Source: Mesorhizobium huakuii
GTDB lineage: Bacteria > Pseudomonadota > Alphaproteobacteria > Rhizobiales > Rhizobiaceae
DNA length: 64,000 nucleotides
NCBI RefSeq assembly: GCF_030160235.1
Contig: NZ_BSNY01000005.1
Coordinates: 62,001-126,000, forward strand
Direction: 5' to 3'
The notes under the pieces were generated by a model. It saw nothing but the letters and a program-made list of their open reading frames with translations, did no database searches and was not told where the DNA came from. Shown piece after piece: positions 7,200-14,703 of this stretch. A program made the translations under genes and the position numbers. Each line of letters begins with the position of its first letter. The stretch's first letter is position 1.

Positions 7200-8413
7200 T
7201 GCAGCGCCAGGTCGTTGATGGAGAGGATCGTCGTCATCACCGAAATGACCAGGCTGCCGACGAGAAAGCCGAGCGAAATCGTCAGCGCCGGCGTCAACAG
7301 CTTCAGCACGGTGTCGATGCGCCGCGTCAGCGTCAGCTGAAGCATTTTGGCGGCGCGATCCAGTACCACGGGAAGCGCATTGGCCTCTTCGCCAAGGGAG
7401 ACCAGCGACATTGTCGCGTGGTCGAAAATCCCTGCCTTGACGATCGCGCCGTGCAGGCGGGCGCCATTGGCGACATTGTCCTCGATCGACGCAAAGCTTG
7501 CCGCCAACGAACTCTGCCTGGAAACATTGGCGGCAAGGCCAAGCGCCTCTGTCATCGCCACGCCATTGCCGAGCAGCAGCGCAAGCGTTTCGAGATAGCG
7601 CGCGATCACCGCATCCCTGACCAGCGCCCCGATCAGCGGGATCTTCAACAACCAGTGCGAAAGCTGTCTTCTGGCGCCGGCGGAACGGGACAGCAGGAGG
7701 TAACAAAGCAGGCCGAGCACCGCCGCCAGCGGGAAAACGAAGGGGTAGTCGCGGAACACAGTGCCAAAGGCGGAAAGCATGGTCATGGTGAAGGGCTTGG
7801 GAGCCAATGAGCCCTCGAAGATCGGCTCCAGCGCCGGCACCAGGACCGTCGCCAGAATGACCAGCGCGCCGCTCATGACCAGGAGCAGGAAGGCCGGATA
7901 GGCCAGCGCCTCGATGATCGCGGCGCGGCGCTTGGCCGTCGCCTCGAACGTGTCCGCCAGCCGCTGGCAGATAAAGGCCATCTTGCCGCTGCGCTCGCCG
8001 CTGGCAAGCAGGGCTGCAACGTCCGGGGTGATGCCCGGCAGAGCGGCAAAGGCTTCGGCGATCGGCCGGCCGCCGGTCGTCAGGTCGAGCACCGATTGCA
8101 ATTGCTGGCGCCGCTGCCGGTTGGCCTCGCCGGAGATGACCGCGCCCAAGGCGCGGTCGACCGTGAAGCCGGCGTTCAGGAGAACCGAAAGCTCGGAGAA
8201 CAGGCGGCTGAGGTCGACCCTGCGGGTCAGCGTCAGCGCGCTGCGCCCCGGCAGGCGAAGCTGCGGCCTTTCGCTGTTCACAGGCGCAAGATGGTAGGAC
8301 CGGCGGCCCTGCTGCGCCAATTTGCGGGCGGCGTCCTGCTTGGTCGACGCATCGAGAACGCCGGCCTCCGTCGAGCCGTCGGCAAGGTAGGCGCGATAAG
8401 CAAAGGCCGGCAT
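7196..8413 (-). CDS. gspF: Type II secretion inner-membrane platform protein GspF
   Basis: This encodes 405 residues, the usual GspF length. It is the polytopic platform protein that couples the GspE ATPase to pseudopilus assembly. Two repeated T2SSF domains are seen, roughly residues 70-195 (starting LSRLFSELSVLLNAGF) and 270-395 (starting RYLETLALLLGNGVAM), each followed by a hydrophobic segment. The start shares an ATG with the end of gspE, and the stop overlaps gspH by four bases. Confidence 0.92.
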   Translation of the reverse strand: MPAFAYRAYLADGSTEAGVLDASTKQDAARKLAQQGRRSYHLAPVNSERPQLRLPGRSALTLTRRVDLSRLFSELSVLLNAGFTVDRALGAVISGEANRQRRQQLQSVLDLTTGGRPIAEAFAALPGITPDVAALLASGERSGKMAFICQRLADTFEATAKRRAAIIEALAYPAFLLLVMSGALVILATVLVPALEPIFEGSLAPKPFTMTMLSAFGTVFRDYPFVFPLAAVLGLLCYLLLSRSAGARRQLSHWLLKIPLIGALVRDAVIARYLETLALLLGNGVAMTEALGLAANVSRQSSLAASFASIEDNVANGARLHGAIVKAGIFDHATMSLVSLGEEANALPVVLDRAAKMLQLTLTRRIDTVLKLLTPALTISLGFLVGSLVISVMTTILSINDLALQ

Positions 8414-10056
8414 CAGCCACCTCCCGCCAGATCGATGACACGGCGGACCTCGTCCATGGTGGTGACCTGCGATCGGGCAAGGGCGGTTGCGTGGACCGAC
8501 ATCGGCACGAGATCGTCCTCGGCGGCAATGCGGCCGATCTCCATTTCGCCGGCGCCTTGGTCGATAAGCTCGGCGATCCGCGGCGACACCTGCAGCATTT
8601 CGTAGGTCACCGTGCGGCCGCTGTAGCCGGAGCCGTTGCAGGTGCGGCAGGCCGGACCGGTCTGCTCCGCGCCCCGGCAGGTCGGGCAGATACGGCGCAA
8701 CAGGCGCTGCGCGATGACGCCGCGGATCGTCGCGCCGAGCAGATAGCCATCTATGCCCATGTCGCGCAGCCGCGTCAGCGCGCCGGCGGCGCTGTTGGTG
8801 TGGAGTGTCGAGAACACGAGATGACCGGTCAAGGCGGCCTGGACCGCGACCTGCGCCGTCTCGCGGTCACGGATTTCGCCGAGCAGGATGATGTCGGGAT
8901 CCTGGCGCAGGATCGAGCGCAAGGCGGCGGCGAAATCGAGGTCGATCGCCGGATTGACCTGCAGCTGGGTGATGCCGGCCATGCGGTATTCGACCGGATC
9001 CTCCACCGTGAAAATCTTGACGTCCGGCCGCGAACGCTCGGCAAGGATGGAATAGAGCGTCGTCGTCTTGCCGCTGCCGGTCGGCCCGGTGATCAGCACG
9101 ATGCCGTTGGCCGCTTGCGACATGCTGCGGATCTTGGCCTGCGCGGCACCGTCGAAGCCGAGCTTCTCCAGCTTCAGTTCGACGCCGGCGCGATCGAGAA
9201 TGCGCAGCACCATGGCCTCGCCGTGGATGGACGGAATGACCGAGACGCGCAGATCGACGTCGCGGCCGCGCACGGCAATGCGCATGCGACCGTCCTGCGG
9301 CAGACGCCGTTCGGCAATGTTGAGCCGCGAGAGGATCTTGATGCGGGTGGAAATGCCGGACAGCATCGCGATCGACGCGGTGTCGACGGTGGACAGCATG
9401 CCGTCATGCCTGAAGCGGATGCGGACATGGTCTTCGAGCGGCTCGATGTGAATGTCGGTTGCTCTTGCGTCGACCGCCTTGTGGATGGTCTCGGCGACGA
9501 AGCGCACGATCGGCGCCTCACGGGCAAAATCCTTCAGCCGCTCGAGGTCGTCAGGGCCGAAATCCAGGATCTCACCACTGCCGCCACCATTCGAAATGGC
9601 AGCCAGCGCCGATTGTTCGATGCGGTCGATGCATTCGGCGATGAGGCGCCTTGGCAAGATGCGCAACGCCAGTGTCCGCTCATAGTGGAAGGCCAAAGCG
9701 TCGATGGTGGCCGAAGAGAAAGGATCGGCCACGGCGACGACCAGCCGTTCGGCGTCCATCTGCAGCGGCAGGATGGCGTTTTCCCTGAGATAGGCCAGCG
9801 GCACGCTTGCCAGCATTTCGGGGCTGACCTGTTCCGGGATCTCGACCGGCATCGGTGCTTCGAGGTAGCGGCTGAGGCTGCTGGCCAGCTCCTGCTCGCC
9901 GATCAGTCCAAGTTCCGTCATCACCGTGTCGAAGGGGTGTCCCGATGTTCGCGATGCTCCCAAGGCGCGTTGGGCGGCATGCGCGGTCAGCACTTTCTCG
10001 CCCTCGAGAAAGGCGAGAAACGCCTCGATCCCCTTCGTCTGGGCGGTAGCGTTCAT
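8413..10056 (-). CDS. gspE: Type II secretion ATPase GspE
   Basis: This encodes 547 residues from the ATG at 10056, chosen because GGGGGTGGAG precedes it and it overlaps the gspK stop by four bases; the frame is open further upstream. The N-terminal T2SSE_N domain covers about residues 10-150. The ATPase core has Walker A GPTGSGKT (324-331), an aspartate box around 350, Walker B DPDIILLGEIRDRE (near 387-400) and the His box STLHTN. A four-cysteine zinc motif (Cys457, 460, 470, 473) is complete. The protein powers pseudopilus assembly from the cytoplasm. Confidence 0.94.
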   Translation of the reverse strand: MNATAQTKGIEAFLAFLEGEKVLTAHAAQRALGASRTSGHPFDTVMTELGLIGEQELASSLSRYLEAPMPVEIPEQVSPEMLASVPLAYLRENAILPLQMDAERLVVAVADPFSSATIDALAFHYERTLALRILPRRLIAECIDRIEQSALAAISNGGGSGEILDFGPDDLERLKDFAREAPIVRFVAETIHKAVDARATDIHIEPLEDHVRIRFRHDGMLSTVDTASIAMLSGISTRIKILSRLNIAERRLPQDGRMRIAVRGRDVDLRVSVIPSIHGEAMVLRILDRAGVELKLEKLGFDGAAQAKIRSMSQAANGIVLITGPTGSGKTTTLYSILAERSRPDVKIFTVEDPVEYRMAGITQLQVNPAIDLDFAAALRSILRQDPDIILLGEIRDRETAQVAVQAALTGHLVFSTLHTNSAAGALTRLRDMGIDGYLLGATIRGVIAQRLLRRICPTCRGAEQTGPACRTCNGSGYSGRTVTYEMLQVSPRIAELIDQGAGEMEIGRIAAEDDLVPMSVHATALARSQVTTMDEVRRVIDLAGGG

Positions 10057-10979
10057 GAGCTCCACCCCCGTAGGATCTGCGCCGCCTCGGTGCCGAAAAG
10101 CATCTCGCAATCGGCGGTGCCGGCCGCTGGCGGCAATGTGCCGGCTTCGGCGGCCGGGCTTCGGGCGACGCGGGAGAATGCCGCGCCAGTCGGAGATTTC
10201 TCGATGATGAACCCGGCCTCGCCCGCGATCCCGGACCCGTCCCGCCTCGCCGCCACGTCGACCGTATAGGCGGACGCATCGGCCGACGTCTGAACGACCG
10301 AAGCGGAGGGGCCGCTTGCAAGGGCTGCGCGGAGCCGGTTCGGCGCGCGGTCGGCGCTGATCGTGCCACGCTTCGAGTTGACCGTGAAAACGCCATTCAG
10401 GGTCTGCAGTTGTATCGACGCGAGCGCCGAAAACTCCTGCAGCTCGGACACCGATTCGAACGGCGCCTGCTTGTCCTCGGGCGGCCCGACGGCGCTTCTC
10501 GACCACGGCAGGCCGGCGAACAGCTTGGCACTGTCGCGAAACCGGATCGCGGCCTTGGCCAGTTCGGCCGATGCCTGCTGTCCGAAGCCGAGCGCCGCGA
10601 AGCCGAGCTCGAGCAGGCTGTCATCCGCGGCATTGAGGTCGATCAGTCCGCTGTGATCCTGGACGCGCACGGTGAAACTGAACTCTCCCGACCGGCATGA
10701 TGTCGGTGTGGAATCCAGCGGAAACTTTTGCCCGCCGGAGCCGTCGGTCAATGTGCTCGCGACCACATTGCCGAGGCCTTCGGCCAGCAGCGCGAGGCGC
10801 TCCTGTTCGACCTCGCTGTTGGCGATCATCAACCGTGTCTTGGCCGTCACGGCAAAGGGGACGACGATCGCCGAGACGATCAGCATGAACACCAGCACGG
10901 CAACCAGCGAAAAGCCGCTGCGGGCGCTTTCATCCCGCGAGTTGGTGCTCGCGCTGTCATGAAGGGCGCGGTCGCTCAT
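10053..10979 (-). CDS. gspK: Minor pseudopilin GspK
   Basis: This encodes 308 residues from the ATG at 10979, which overlaps the preceding stop by four bases. An upstream in-frame ATG at 11039 would add 20 residues within the neighbour and is less likely. The motif ARSG^FSLVAVLVFMLIV gives cleavage after Gly22. Position +5 is not Glu, which is normal for GspK, the tip pseudopilin. The large helical insert with VQDHSGLIDLNAADDSLLELG and FESVSELQEF is typical of the family. Confidence 0.88.
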   Translation of the reverse strand: MSDRALHDSASTNSRDESARSGFSLVAVLVFMLIVSAIVVPFAVTAKTRLMIANSEVEQERLALLAEGLGNVVASTLTDGSGGQKFPLDSTPTSCRSGEFSFTVRVQDHSGLIDLNAADDSLLELGFAALGFGQQASAELAKAAIRFRDSAKLFAGLPWSRSAVGPPEDKQAPFESVSELQEFSALASIQLQTLNGVFTVNSKRGTISADRAPNRLRAALASGPSASVVQTSADASAYTVDVAARRDGSGIAGEAGFIIEKSPTGAAFSRVARSPAAEAGTLPPAAGTADCEMLFGTEAAQILRGWSS

Positions 10980-11551
10980 AGTTGCGGTTCGCTCGGGGGT
11001 GGCGGCGGCGCATTCGCGGGTGCCGGGACATTCTTCCATGGTGGATAAAGCGGGATGCGCGCCAGCTTGCCATCCCGCTCCAGCACCGCCTGATCGTTGT
11101 CGATCGCCGACACCTTCCAGCCGTCGACAGTGTCGCCACTGCCATACCAGGCCGCGGCTTCGCTGCCGGCGACGCGCAGCAGCGCCTTCGCCGCGCCGCT
11201 GTGAATGCTGATGCCCAGCAGCGACGGCGCAACGGCCGGTGGGGCTTCAGGTGGCGGCGGCGCCGGCGCCTGCTCGACCGGGGCAACGGCAACCTCCACC
11301 GGCGGCGGCGCGACCGGCGGCGGCACGAATTTCCGGCGCGTCGGCGTGAACAGCGGACGCTGGAACGTCTCGCTGAAATCGCCAGCTTCGGGAAATTGCA
11401 GCGATCCCGCGACCGAGACCAGGCCGCCATCATGCCCTTTGCCGGAAGCGACGGGCGTGATGTCGACAGGCGTATCGTAGAGCGCGACATTGACCAAAGC
11501 GAGCACCGCGATCGCAGCCGCAATCGCCATGCCTGCTAACTTCCCGGTCAT
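10976..11551 (-). CDS. GspC-like HR-domain protein of the T2SS
   Basis: This encodes 191 residues: one N-terminal membrane segment (about residues 5-25), a periplasmic stretch with FQRPLFTPTRR, a Pro/Ala-rich linker (about 75-110), and an HR-like domain (about 110-175) with LLGISIHSGAAKALL, WYGSGDTVDGWKV and QAVLERDGKLARIPL. The C-terminus is again Pro-rich. In GspC proteins the HR domain contacts the secretin N0 domain. No PDZ or coiled-coil segment follows, so this is a minimal GspC, or a GspN-type protein. It lies between gspM and gspK with four-base overlaps at both ends. Confidence 0.72.
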   Translation of the reverse strand: MTGKLAGMAIAAAIAVLALVNVALYDTPVDITPVASGKGHDGGLVSVAGSLQFPEAGDFSETFQRPLFTPTRRKFVPPPVAPPPVEVAVAPVEQAPAPPPPEAPPAVAPSLLGISIHSGAAKALLRVAGSEAAAWYGSGDTVDGWKVSAIDNDQAVLERDGKLARIPLYPPWKNVPAPANAPPPPPSEPQL

Positions 11552-12141
11552 GGCTTGACCCCGGCGGGCGCCATCTGCGTCTGCAGCGGTCCGTAAAACA
11601 GGATCTCGGCGAAAATCTCGGGGTCGCCGGTCCGTCCCGCCGCCGGCCCGACATTGGTGGTGCGCAAGGTGGCCTCGCGGATGAACAGCACCGGCAGCGA
11701 TGTCTCGATGGCGAGAATGGCGTTGTGGATGCCTTCCAGCGGCCCCGAAAGATTGGCCCGCAGCCCGATGAAATCGACGCCGGCTTCGCTGAGCACCGGT
11801 GCATTGCCGGCAGACAGCACGCTGACCCCATTGGCGGCGGCAATCGCGTTCAGCCGGGTCTGCAGCCCGCCGCGGATGATCGCCTCGCTGCCGCCGGTGA
11901 GAAATTCAGGATTGGCCGCCGCTTCCGGACTGGCGGCGCTGTCGAGGCGCTTCGCCAGGGCCGCCACGCTCTGCAGCTGGCCGAGAAGCTCGCGCTTTTC
12001 CTCGATCCCGGCCTGTGCGGAGGCGACGCTGTCGAACGCCGCGAACACCACCCAGGCCAGCACACAGGCCGTCACCGCGGCGATCGCCAGCGCGATCAGG
12101 CGGCGTATCGTCGGCCTCGTGTTGAGGATGGCGGAGAGCAT
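11548..12141 (-). CDS. gspM: Type II secretion protein GspM
   Basis: This encodes 197 residues. One membrane segment (about residues 15-35) is followed by a short coiled coil and a periplasmic ferredoxin-like domain. The pattern GLQTRLNAIAAANGVSVLS and IREATLRTT fits the T2SSM_b family. GspM binds GspL in the inner-membrane platform. It overlaps the GspC-like gene by four bases and starts two bases after the gspL stop, so the order gspL-gspM is the usual one. Confidence 0.82.
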   Translation of the reverse strand: MLSAILNTRPTIRRLIALAIAAVTACVLAWVVFAAFDSVASAQAGIEEKRELLGQLQSVAALAKRLDSAASPEAAANPEFLTGGSEAIIRGGLQTRLNAIAAANGVSVLSAGNAPVLSEAGVDFIGLRANLSGPLEGIHNAILAIETSLPVLFIREATLRTTNVGPAAGRTGDPEIFAEILFYGPLQTQMAPAGVKP

Positions 12142-12143
12142 CG

Positions 12144-13193
12144 TCAGAGCGCTCCGATCTTGGCCGAAATGGTGAAGTGCTCGCCGTCCTGACCGGGAAC
12201 CTTGACCACCGGCGAGGCGAATTCAGGCGCCGAAAACAGCGGCGAAGCGTCGATCGGCTGGATCAGTTCGGCGGCCGAAGTGGAAAACCCTGATATGGTC
12301 AGGTCGTCGCCCTTGGCCGAGAGATCGGTCAGCCAGGCCGTGTCGGGCAGCAGATGCGTCAGTTCGGCCCAGACGCGCACCAGCGACGCCGTCGTCTTCT
12401 TTTCCTGGCGGATCTTTTCGATCCGCTCAATGCCGGCCTGGCGCTTCTGCAGCGAGGTGCGCGCAGCCTTGGCCAGCACCTGCGCATCGGCTATCCGTGT
12501 ATCCAGTTCAGCCTCAGCCTGCCAGGCGCGCCAATGCGCATGCGCAAAGGTCACCAGCACGGCTCCGGCCAGCACCGAAAGGGCCGCAATCCAGGCGGTC
12601 CTGGCGCGCCGCTCACGCGCCGTCGGCGGCCAGATGGCGGCGAGGCTGAGCGGATCGGCGCGCAGCGTGTTTTCGGGCTGCGACAGCGACAGGCTGCGGA
12701 CCGAGCCACCGGCCCGGCGGACCGCGTCCAGCGCGGCGGCAAGCGTCTTGGCCTTGACGACATGGTAGGCGCTTCCCTGTCGCGCCGCAGCGGCGAAGAC
12801 GACATGCACCTGCGCCGGGTCGATCGGCGTCGAAGCCATAAGGTCGAGTTCGGCCATGTCGCGCGCCTGCCGAACCGGCAGACGCCGTGCCGAGAGCTGC
12901 CGGGTAAGGAACAGGCCAGGCTGGACGCTGATATCGAAGCTCGGCCGCCTGCGCCGGACCCCGCCCTGCAGCAGCGCCAGGATCTCGTCGGAGGAAGCCG
13001 TCAGCGCCAGCGGGATCGACTGGAACTCCGGCGCCTTGGCCTCGCGCACGCGAATGCCGTCATCCGCCAGGCTGACGATCCAGTCGGCGGTGGACGCGTG
13101 CTCTTTCCTGGGAACAACCCGCGTCCAGACCCCTCGCAGCTCATCGAGCCACCAGTCGAAAAAATCCAGAAATTGCGCGTTGAGTGTCGCCAC
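12144..13193 (-). CDS. gspL: Type II secretion protein GspL (PilM/PilN-like)
   Basis: This encodes about 349 residues from the GTG at 13193, preceded by GGGTGG seven bases upstream. A TTG at 13226 would extend it by 11 residues but lacks a ribosome site. The cytoplasmic actin-like part (about residues 35-190) is followed by a membrane segment (AWIAALSVLAGAVLVTFAHA), a coiled coil and a PilN-like periplasmic domain with DLTISGFSTSAAELIQ. GspL recruits the GspE ATPase. It is the first gene of the nine-gene minus-strand run. Confidence 0.82.
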   Translation of the reverse strand: MATLNAQFLDFFDWWLDELRGVWTRVVPRKEHASTADWIVSLADDGIRVREAKAPEFQSIPLALTASSDEILALLQGGVRRRRPSFDISVQPGLFLTRQLSARRLPVRQARDMAELDLMASTPIDPAQVHVVFAAAARQGSAYHVVKAKTLAAALDAVRRAGGSVRSLSLSQPENTLRADPLSLAAIWPPTARERRARTAWIAALSVLAGAVLVTFAHAHWRAWQAEAELDTRIADAQVLAKAARTSLQKRQAGIERIEKIRQEKKTTASLVRVWAELTHLLPDTAWLTDLSAKGDDLTISGFSTSAAELIQPIDASPLFSAPEFASPVVKVPGQDGEHFTISAKIGAL

Positions 13194-13488
13194 AATCAAC
13201 CACCCGCCACCCCGGCTGATTCTCAACCGGGGTTTTCAGGCTGAGACTACTACAGATGGTGCGGCGATGCGGATATTTGCGAGGGCGCGGGAGAGGGATT
13301 AGCCACAGCTTTTATCGGAAGGCCGAGCTCTCATGTGGAGAGGCTGTCCGGTGCAGAGCGTGAGTTCCTCCGAAGTGCAACAGAGCGTGCAAGAGATGCG
13401 GTGGAGCTATGCGTCGCCTGCTCGCGACGATAGGGTGAGCCAATTCGCCACCGTAATTCGTCCGGGTCGGCCGACGTTAGTATCAGGT
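13194..13488. other. Gene-free region upstream of gspL
   Basis: About 300 bases with no supported gene. It probably carries the promoter for the minus-strand secretion operon. CACCGTAATTCG near 13450 resembles a degraded RAYT end. Confidence 0.4.
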
Positions 13489-13601
13489 ACGTTGCCACGC
13501 TGCGTCACGTGGTGCAGCAAACCGAGGCGAGCCGTGCGGTCAGTCTACACGCGGCGATAGCAAGACGAACAGGCTATAGAGTTCAGTGTCACCGTAATTC
13601 C
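13489..13601 (-). repeat. Degenerate left end of a third RAYT element
   Basis: Read on the minus strand, this begins GGAATTACGGTGACA and continues through a diverged version of the element's left end into the start of the transposase (CACCACGTGACGCAGCGTGG), where it stops. The GCACT of the terminal motif has decayed. It sits 27 bases from the next RAYT copy. Confidence 0.65.
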
Positions 13602-13627
13602 GGCACTGTCAGTCGACAGTCACAATG

Positions 13628-14371
13628 GAATTACGGTGACAGTGCACTAATTTTGCCTCGCCGGCCTCGCTTTTCTGGTTTCACAGCTCTTCCGGTTTGC
13701 GCGGCAATCCGGCTAAGAGACGCCTCGTCGCCCACCGGTCGGCCGATGCCCTCGGCCTTGCGTAGAGCGTCGAAGGCAACGGCATCAGTCTCTGCCAAAT
13801 CGAACAGCCCGCTCGATGATGACGGACGGTCCCGCATTGGCTGCGGATCCGTAACGCCATCGGGCTCCCCGTCAGATGCGCCCGGGCGCTTGACCAGGGC
13901 CAGTCGGCCGCCTGTTTCACCAGCCCTGCGCGCGCCGGATTCAATCCGACATAGCTCACCGCCGACAGGACGTGGTCATCGTCCATCGCGACAGCACCGA
14001 AGCGGCCTTGCCAGAAATGTCCGGTTTTCTTCTGTCGCGCATGGATGATGCCGGCATAGGCGCGATGCACCTTGGCGAGCGCGCGCCGCAGGCCGTCGGG
14101 ATCGGTCGGCGTCAGGATCAAATGCACATGGTTCGGCATAAGGCACCACGCCCAGATGCCGACATTGGCGGCGCGGCAATGCTCGACCAGTAGCGTCTTG
14201 TAGAGCGCGTATTCCTCGGGCGTGAAAACACCTTGGCCCGCCCGTTGCCGCGCTGCGTCACGTGGTGCGGCAAATCGGGAACGACAATGCGGGCGAGGCG
14301 AGCCATGCAGTCAATCTACGCGCGGCGATAGCCAGGCGAACAGGGTAAAAAGTGCGCTGTCACCGTAATTC
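13628..14371 (-). mobile_element. RAYT element copy 2, inverted relative to copy 1
   Basis: The ends are ATTACGGTGACAGTGCACT at 13630-13648 and a one-mismatch reverse complement AGTGCGCTGTCACCGTAAT at 14351-14369. The content is closely similar to the element at 1005-1752 but in the opposite orientation and with a broken transposase gene. Confidence 0.75.
13631..14306 (-). pseudogene. RAYT transposase, two frameshifts
   Basis: This corresponds to the intact transposase at 1072-1749. The reading frame begins MARLARIVVPDLPHHV and breaks near 14224-14227, where a T-run is one base shorter than in copy 1. It resumes in another frame with MPNHVHLILTP and breaks again near 13862-13874, where one base is missing after RAHLTG. 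The last third then continues to KISALSP and the stop inside the terminal repeat. The HUH and tyrosine regions are preserved in sequence but not on one polypeptide, so this copy should be inactive and dependent on copy 1. Confidence 0.85.
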
Positions 14372-14415
14372 CTGCACGTAATTCCTGTCTTATTCTATGT
14401 CTCATTCTAAATTCT

Positions 14416-14703
14416 TCATGATGATCTTGCTGAGAGAGCTTTTTTCCATTGAGTTTCAAATTCGTATTTCGATATCAGATTAGCTTTGAATTGTGTATCT
14501 TCGTTTATTTCTTCGATCGAAGGGAATTTTTCATGTGATAGCCATGTCTTGTCGGACTCAAAATCCTCGCTGGCCAAATCTGTTTTTCCATCTGGATAAA
14601 TTTCGACTTTCCTGCTCTCAAAGCCATCGCTTCGTATTTCATAATACATAGAGGTGGCCACGTCTAATCGCTTAGTTAACCATTCGACATGGACATATTT
14701 CAT
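14416..14703 (-). CDS. DUF6881-type protein, probable immunity protein for the RHS toxin
   Basis: This encodes 95 residues. The pattern MKYVHVEW, then YYEIRSDGFESRKVEIYPDG, ASEDFES, FPSIEEIN and FETQWKKA matches the DUF6881 family, small proteins often found beside polymorphic toxins. Its ATG shares an adenine with the stop of the upstream RHS gene (TAATG), indicating coupled translation. It is AT-rich like the toxin tip and unlike the RHS body, which suggests the tip and this gene moved together. The predicted job is to neutralise the ADP-ribosyltransferase tip. Family assignment is by remembered pattern. Confidence 0.72.
   Translation of the reverse strand: MKYVHVEWLTKRLDVATSMYYEIRSDGFESRKVEIYPDGKTDLASEDFESDKTWLSHEKFPSIEEINEDTQFKANLISKYEFETQWKKALSARSS

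Noticed and set aside
8491-10269. A 592-codon plus-strand frame opposite gspE
   Set aside because: Antisense to a clear ATPase gene, rich in Arg/Asp/His and without recognisable motifs.
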